Source of the DNA: Zanthoxylum bungeanum
Taxonomy: Eukaryota; Streptophyta; Magnoliopsida; Sapindales; Rutaceae
DNA length: 64,000 nucleotides
Reading direction: 5' to 3'
NCBI GenBank assembly: GCA_019454045.1
Contig: SKCR01037636.1
Location: 16,086 to 80,085 of the forward strand
The notes beneath the pieces were generated by a model. The model saw only the letters and a list, made by a program, of their open reading frames with translations, did not search any database and was not told the origin of the DNA. A program made the translations under genes and the position numbers. This document shows, in pieces, positions 60,107 through 64,000 of the stretch; position 1 is the first letter of the stretch; each line of letters begins with the position of its first letter.

Positions 60107-60609
60107 TCTGCTATCGTGTGTCCATAGTATTGGTCGAATTCACACCACTTTCTAGTGTCTTTTTTGGTGGAGCCGTCTCTGGAACTTGGAGGCCATTTCA
60201 CTTCATTCCCCATCTTTTTAAGTATCGATACCAATTCCCCCGGGGAAATTGTAAAGTTGTAGTGTGGGAGCCTGGGTTTGCTTACTGACGTTTCTTCTCG
60301 GTTTCTATATGGCCTCGGTCGCCTGTCAATATCTTTGTAGAAAGGCCTTCGCTCTCCCTGTGATTGATTTCTCATTTCCCTATGAGAATGAGTAACCATA
60401 TCAGGTCGCCTGTGAGTAACAGGCCTTCTATCAACCCGTGTATTCGAAACGTCCTCCATTCTCTTATTTCTTTTATCCTCTTCCCATCTTATTTCCACCT
60501 GGGCCCGTGCCATGGCTTGGTCCATGGTGTAGCATCGAAACTTGGTTAATTTCTTGTAGAGTCCACTATCATATAGCAGTCCGTTCCGGAAGGCCTGTAC
60601 CGATGTAGG
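59848..60609 (-). pseudogene. F gag, N-terminally cut by G
   Basis: Open from 60609: AFRNGLLYDSGLYKKLTKFR, then MDQAMARAQVEIRWEEDKRN, a gag helix region. KKDTRKWCEFDQYYGHTIAE and CVALRSEVLELLNKGF form the zinc-knuckle-like block of Tat gag, with the first His replaced by Asp. A frameshift near 60050 links gag to the protease frame at 60106. The N-terminal part is beyond G. Confidence 0.8.
60605..60609. repeat. Probable left target-site duplication of G (GTAGG)
   Basis: Flanks the start of G. The right copy lies outside the window, so it is unverified. Confidence 0.4.
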
Positions 60610-62394
60610 TGTTGGTCTCTAAGATCATCCCAATAACATTAAAAGCATGATAAAAGTGTGAATACAAAAATGAAGTATAGCGGAATTATACTTACAAAGA
60701 ACGGTTATAGGATGTGTTGATAACAAAAACTTTGCTTCATTTGAAATGCTCCAAGCTTTCTTTGAATGATGTTGAGCTCCAAGCAAGAGTGATTTGAGAT
60801 TCCAAACTCAATGGGAAGGTTTCCATATCACCTTAGTGTGAACTTTAAGTGCTAGCTTTGGAAGAGATTTGCAACAAAATCTTCCTATTTATGTAAGGAG
60901 GCTCACGGCCAAGAGAGAAAGAAAAGGAGAGCTTTTTGTTTTTGTCTTGTGTTTTTATTTCTAAAACAAATACAATTAATCCAAATACCAAAAATTGTAT
61001 ATGGTTTATTCAAAACCAAAAACCAAAAGTGTTGAGAGCCAAAATTGCATTTAATGCTCTCAATCACCTCCATCACCAAAAGTGACTCAACTAACATCAC
61101 TCAAAGTTGATGTGACTTCCATCACAAAAAAGTGACCAATGATGTGATTTGATGTGGGCCCCACTTGATTCAAAATCGAAGTGGGCCCGCAAACACACGT
61201 TGGCTCGGATTCTTTAATTCCGAATTAACGAATTTTTCGTTGCAACGTAATTAAATCAAATTTAATTAAATAATTATGCCTAGCTAAATCACTATTAAAG
61301 TCGCTCGCGAATTAATTCTAAATTAATTCGTTCGCCCGAATTAAAATCCAATTTTAATTCCGTTATGAAATATAATTTCATTTAATATATCGAATATATT
61401 ATTTTATCGATTAATTCCGAATTAATCATTCTCTCTCTTCAAATAGAATTTTATCCAATATAAAATATCTCCGCAATTAATCCTAGATTAATTTTCTTTC
61501 TCTTATAATTAATCCTAGATTAATTATATTCGAGTCATACGTCATCGGTGAATCTTAGGGAAGCGGCCCATGAGATCCCTGGATATGTTGGCAGTAAATC
61601 CGGTCGTCGGACTATCTGAATATGTGCGTACCTGGTACCACATTTTTATGGATTTACGAGACATGGTTGGCTTCTAGCAAAGCGTTGTGCCTACTCAATT
61701 CTCCAGAAATATTCTTTAAGGAATATATAATCTATAACAGGCGTAGTATACGTAGTATTATGTATTGCGATCCATTATCTGATGTCACATGCAAGACCTG
61801 GGGCTGGAATAGTGTATGCCCCGTACGAAGCATATATCGGATCACAAGCAACTAGTCTCTATAATCGGATAATCATGACCTTGTCATATTATCCCGATAG
61901 TTACAGCATAATAGAGAACCGGTTCTATATCCACGCGTGATCATCATCTCCATATGACTGAAGTGATACTTCCGTCTTGACATCACACTTAATACACTAC
62001 GATTCTCAATAAACCCAGAAGAGGCGTACACAGAACCATCGGTAAACACAGCCTCCTATCACACTTGCATAAGTATCTAATACTTAAATATATGAGAACT
62101 ATGTCGTTATGCTCCCACAACGCGCACACGTTCAATACTAGTCTATTCCGTATTTTCGATGTCCAGTCTCGATAATACTATGACTAGGGATATTTAATGA
62201 TTAAACCTTAGTGGATTGATATTGTCTCATATCTTATAATCTGGAACTAATCATAAGGACTTTTATCATTTATATATTCAGGTAATCTAATTACAAAATG
62301 ATAAAATGCAATTTCCATTGTCAAATAGTTAATTTGTACAAAAACCACAATGTCTTTTACAAATAGTGATGCTATGGGTCATAATTGTCCAACA
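60610..62394 (-). repeat. G 3' LTR
   Basis: About 1.79 kb. Palindrome train at 61205-61535, with 10-bp perfect arms (CGAATTAATT-CTA-AATTAATTCG near 61308 and GAATTAAAAT-CCA-ATTTTAATTC near 61339). The ORFs at 60903-61100 and 61622-61855 lie in the LTR. Confidence 0.93.
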
Positions 62395-62409
62395 ATCTCC
62401 CACTTGGCC
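62395..62409 (-). other. G polypurine tract
   Basis: The reverse complement is GGCCAAGTGGGAGAT, abutting the 3' LTR. Confidence 0.8.
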
Positions 62410-62465
62410 TATAGCCAGTCACTCAAACATCTAACACCTGAACTATGTACATGTCGCTCAAATTT

Positions 62466-64000
62466 TTACTGAGGAATAGCTTTCGTCAGCGGATCTGCAA
62501 TGTTGTCCTCTGATGCGACCTTCTCGATCTTCACATCGCCACGATGTATGATCTCACGAATCAGATGGAAACGTCGAAGAACGTGCTTGGATCGTTGATG
62601 AGACCGCGGTTCCTTAGCCTGCGCTATAGCCCCGTTATTGTCACAATACAATGGAACGGGCTCAGCTGCTAACGGAACTACTCCTAATCCAATTAGGAAT
62701 TTACGAATCCAAACTGCTTCTTTTGCTGCTTCAGCTGCAGCAATATACTCCACTTCTGTTGTTGAATCGGCAACAGTCTCTTGCTTGGAAGATTTCCAAC
62801 TTACTGCTCTGTTGCTCAAACAAAATATGTACTCGGATTGCGACTTACAGTCGTCTTTATCGGTTTGGAAACTTGCATCGGTAAACCTAGTTACCTCAAG
62901 TTCTTCATCTCCATAGATTAAGAAAGCATCTTTAGTTCGTCTAAAATACTTAAGGATATTCTTAACCGCCATCCAGTGACCATCACCTAGATCGGCCTGA
63001 TAGCGACTACACATGCTCAAAGCATACGAGACATCAGGTCGCGTACATATCATAACATACATGATCGATCCGACTGCTGAAGCGAACGAGATCCGACTCA
63101 TGTTGTCTCTCTCATCTTGAGTTTTAGGACATATGTCCTTAGATAGAGTGACATCATATGACACTGGCAATAGTCCCCTCTTAGATTGTTCCATGTTGAA
63201 TCTCTTCAACACTTTGTCAATGTACGTGCTCTGGGAGAGTCCAAGCAGCTTTCTAGATCTATCAATGTAGATCTTTATTCCTAGAATAAAAGCTGCTTCT
63301 CCCAGATCCTTCATGGAGAATTTTAATGAAAGCCAAGCTTTCACCGATTGTAGCATGGGAATGTCATTGCCAATAAGCAATACATCATCGACATAAAGGA
63401 CAATGAATGTCAGTGCGCTCCCACTAACCTTCTTATATACACAAGGATCATCCTCGTTTTGAACGAAATCATATTCTTTTATGATCTCATCAAAACATTG
63501 GTTCCAAGAATGCGATGCTTGCTTTAATCCATAAATGGATTGATTTAACTTGCAAACCTTGTCTGCATTTTTTGGTACGACAAAATCGTCAGGCTATTGC
63601 CTATAAACATCCTCCAAAAGGTTTCCGTTAAGGAAAGCGATTTTGGCGTCCATCTGCCATATCTCATAATCGAAATATCCAGCAATAGCAAGCATTATCC
63701 GAATGGATTTAATCATGGCAACAGGTGAAAAAGTTTCGTCGTAATCGACACCATATCGTTGACGATACCCTTTCGCTACAAGCCTAGCTTTGTACGTTTG
63801 TATGTTGCCATCCATGTCGGTCTTTCTCTTGAAGACCCATTTGCAACCAATAGGCTTTACGCCTTCTAGTACATCAATCAGTGTCCAAACTTGGTTGGTG
63901 TACATGGAATCCATTTCGGACTTCATGGCATCTTGCCATAAATCAGAGTCGATACCTTGTATCGCTTCCTCATTCGTAGCCGGTTCGTCTTCCTCAATAA
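62466..64000 (-). CDS. G reverse transcriptase and RNase H, one premature stop, truncated by window edge
   Basis: One frame from 64000 to the stop at 62466-62468. RT blocks: EPATNEEAIQGIDSDLWQDA, then VWTLIDVLEGVKPIGCKWVF, VDYDETFSPVAMIKSIRIML and MDAKIAFLNGNLLEDVY. A TAG stop (63594-63596) follows VYRQ. The frame then continues with SIYGLKQASHSWNQCFDEII, the catalytic YVDD (63395-63384), and ALSMCSRYQADLGDGHWMAV. RNase H has FTDASFQTDKDDCKSQSEYI, with the catalytic Asp intact, and SSKQETVADSTTEVEYIAAA, ending in ADPLTKAIPQ. These enzymes copy the element's RNA into DNA. It is probably non-functional in this copy because of the stop, unless read through. Confidence 0.9.

Larger units (their letters stand above)
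52638..60609 (-). mobile_element. F: RT-deleted Tat-type Ty3/gypsy element with antisense ORF, cut by G
   Basis: Reading on the minus strand: gag (60609-59848), protease with VLVDTGSSANIIF, RNase H piece, integrase zinc finger and core, then C-terminal domain (57801). An antisense gene (55235-57504, plus strand), a tandem array and a 3' LTR (52638-53242) follow. The reverse transcriptase is missing. Extra ORFs antisense to pol, placed between integrase and the 3' LTR, are known in the Tat lineage (Retand, Ogre). G truncates gag at 60609 and the 5' LTR is outside the window. The flanking 5-mer of F on the left is CATAT (52633-52637). Confidence 0.85.
60610..64000 (-). mobile_element. G: youngest-looking Ty1/copia element, partly in window
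   Basis: 3' LTR at 60610-62394 (TGTTGGTCTC...CCAACA), polypurine tract, then minus-strand RNase H and RT running off the right edge. Inserted in F gag. The 62466-64000 frame is open except for one stop (63594-63596). LTR blocks and the palindrome train link it to R1, B and C. Confidence 0.93.

Noticed and set aside
1..64000. Intact host protein-coding gene, tRNA or rRNA
   Set aside because: No intact host gene, tRNA-like cloverleaf or ribosomal RNA sequence was seen. The only non-retrotransposon candidate is the broken PMD fragment.

Overview
The window is plant (angiosperm) repeat DNA: a stack of nested LTR retrotransposons with no intact host gene. The evidence is Ty1/copia pol domains next to primer-binding sites complementary to initiator tRNA-Met, Tat-type Ty3/gypsy gag-pol with an antisense extra ORF, fragments resembling the plant mobile domain (PMD), and high AT content. 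Nearly every coding stretch is broken by stops, frameshifts or deletions.

Layout. (1) 1-233 and 10174-11566: parts of one LTR-like sequence, split by copia element R1 (234-10173, minus strand, LTRs 234-2275 and 8131-10173). (2) 11567-12556 and 29189-29640: a broken PMD-type gene, split by copia element A (12557-29188, plus strand), which is itself split by copia element B (19016-28722, minus strand, exact 5-bp duplication GACTG). (3) 29690-30809, 50012-50800 and 50801-52637: element E, an inverted relative of A. Copia element C (30810-50011, plus strand, duplication TATCG) sits in its LTR. Inside C's RNase H region sits D (38405-47810, duplication CTAAG), a gag-only Ty3/gypsy-like element with two minisatellites. 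(4) 52638-60609: F, a minus-strand Tat-type Ty3/gypsy element without reverse transcriptase, carrying an antisense ORF and a 229-bp tandem array. It is inserted in E and cut in gag by G (60610 to beyond 64000, minus strand), the best preserved copia copy.

Inferred order of insertion: PMD gene and 10174-11566 LTR, then A and E, then B, C and F, then D (into C) and G (into F). R1, B, C and G are relatives of one copia family with LTRs of about 1.8-2.0 kb.

The most unusual signal is in that copia family. Its LTRs and leader hold trains of perfect short inverted repeats (5-10 bp arms) separated by almost exactly three nucleotides, usually CCA or CTA on one strand (TGG or TAG on the sense strand). 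The leader also holds a TGGGCY cluster and a recurrent TTGGCCAAAGTCAAG motif. D has TATA and telo-box motifs in its LTRs and TGGGCY in its minisatellite units.
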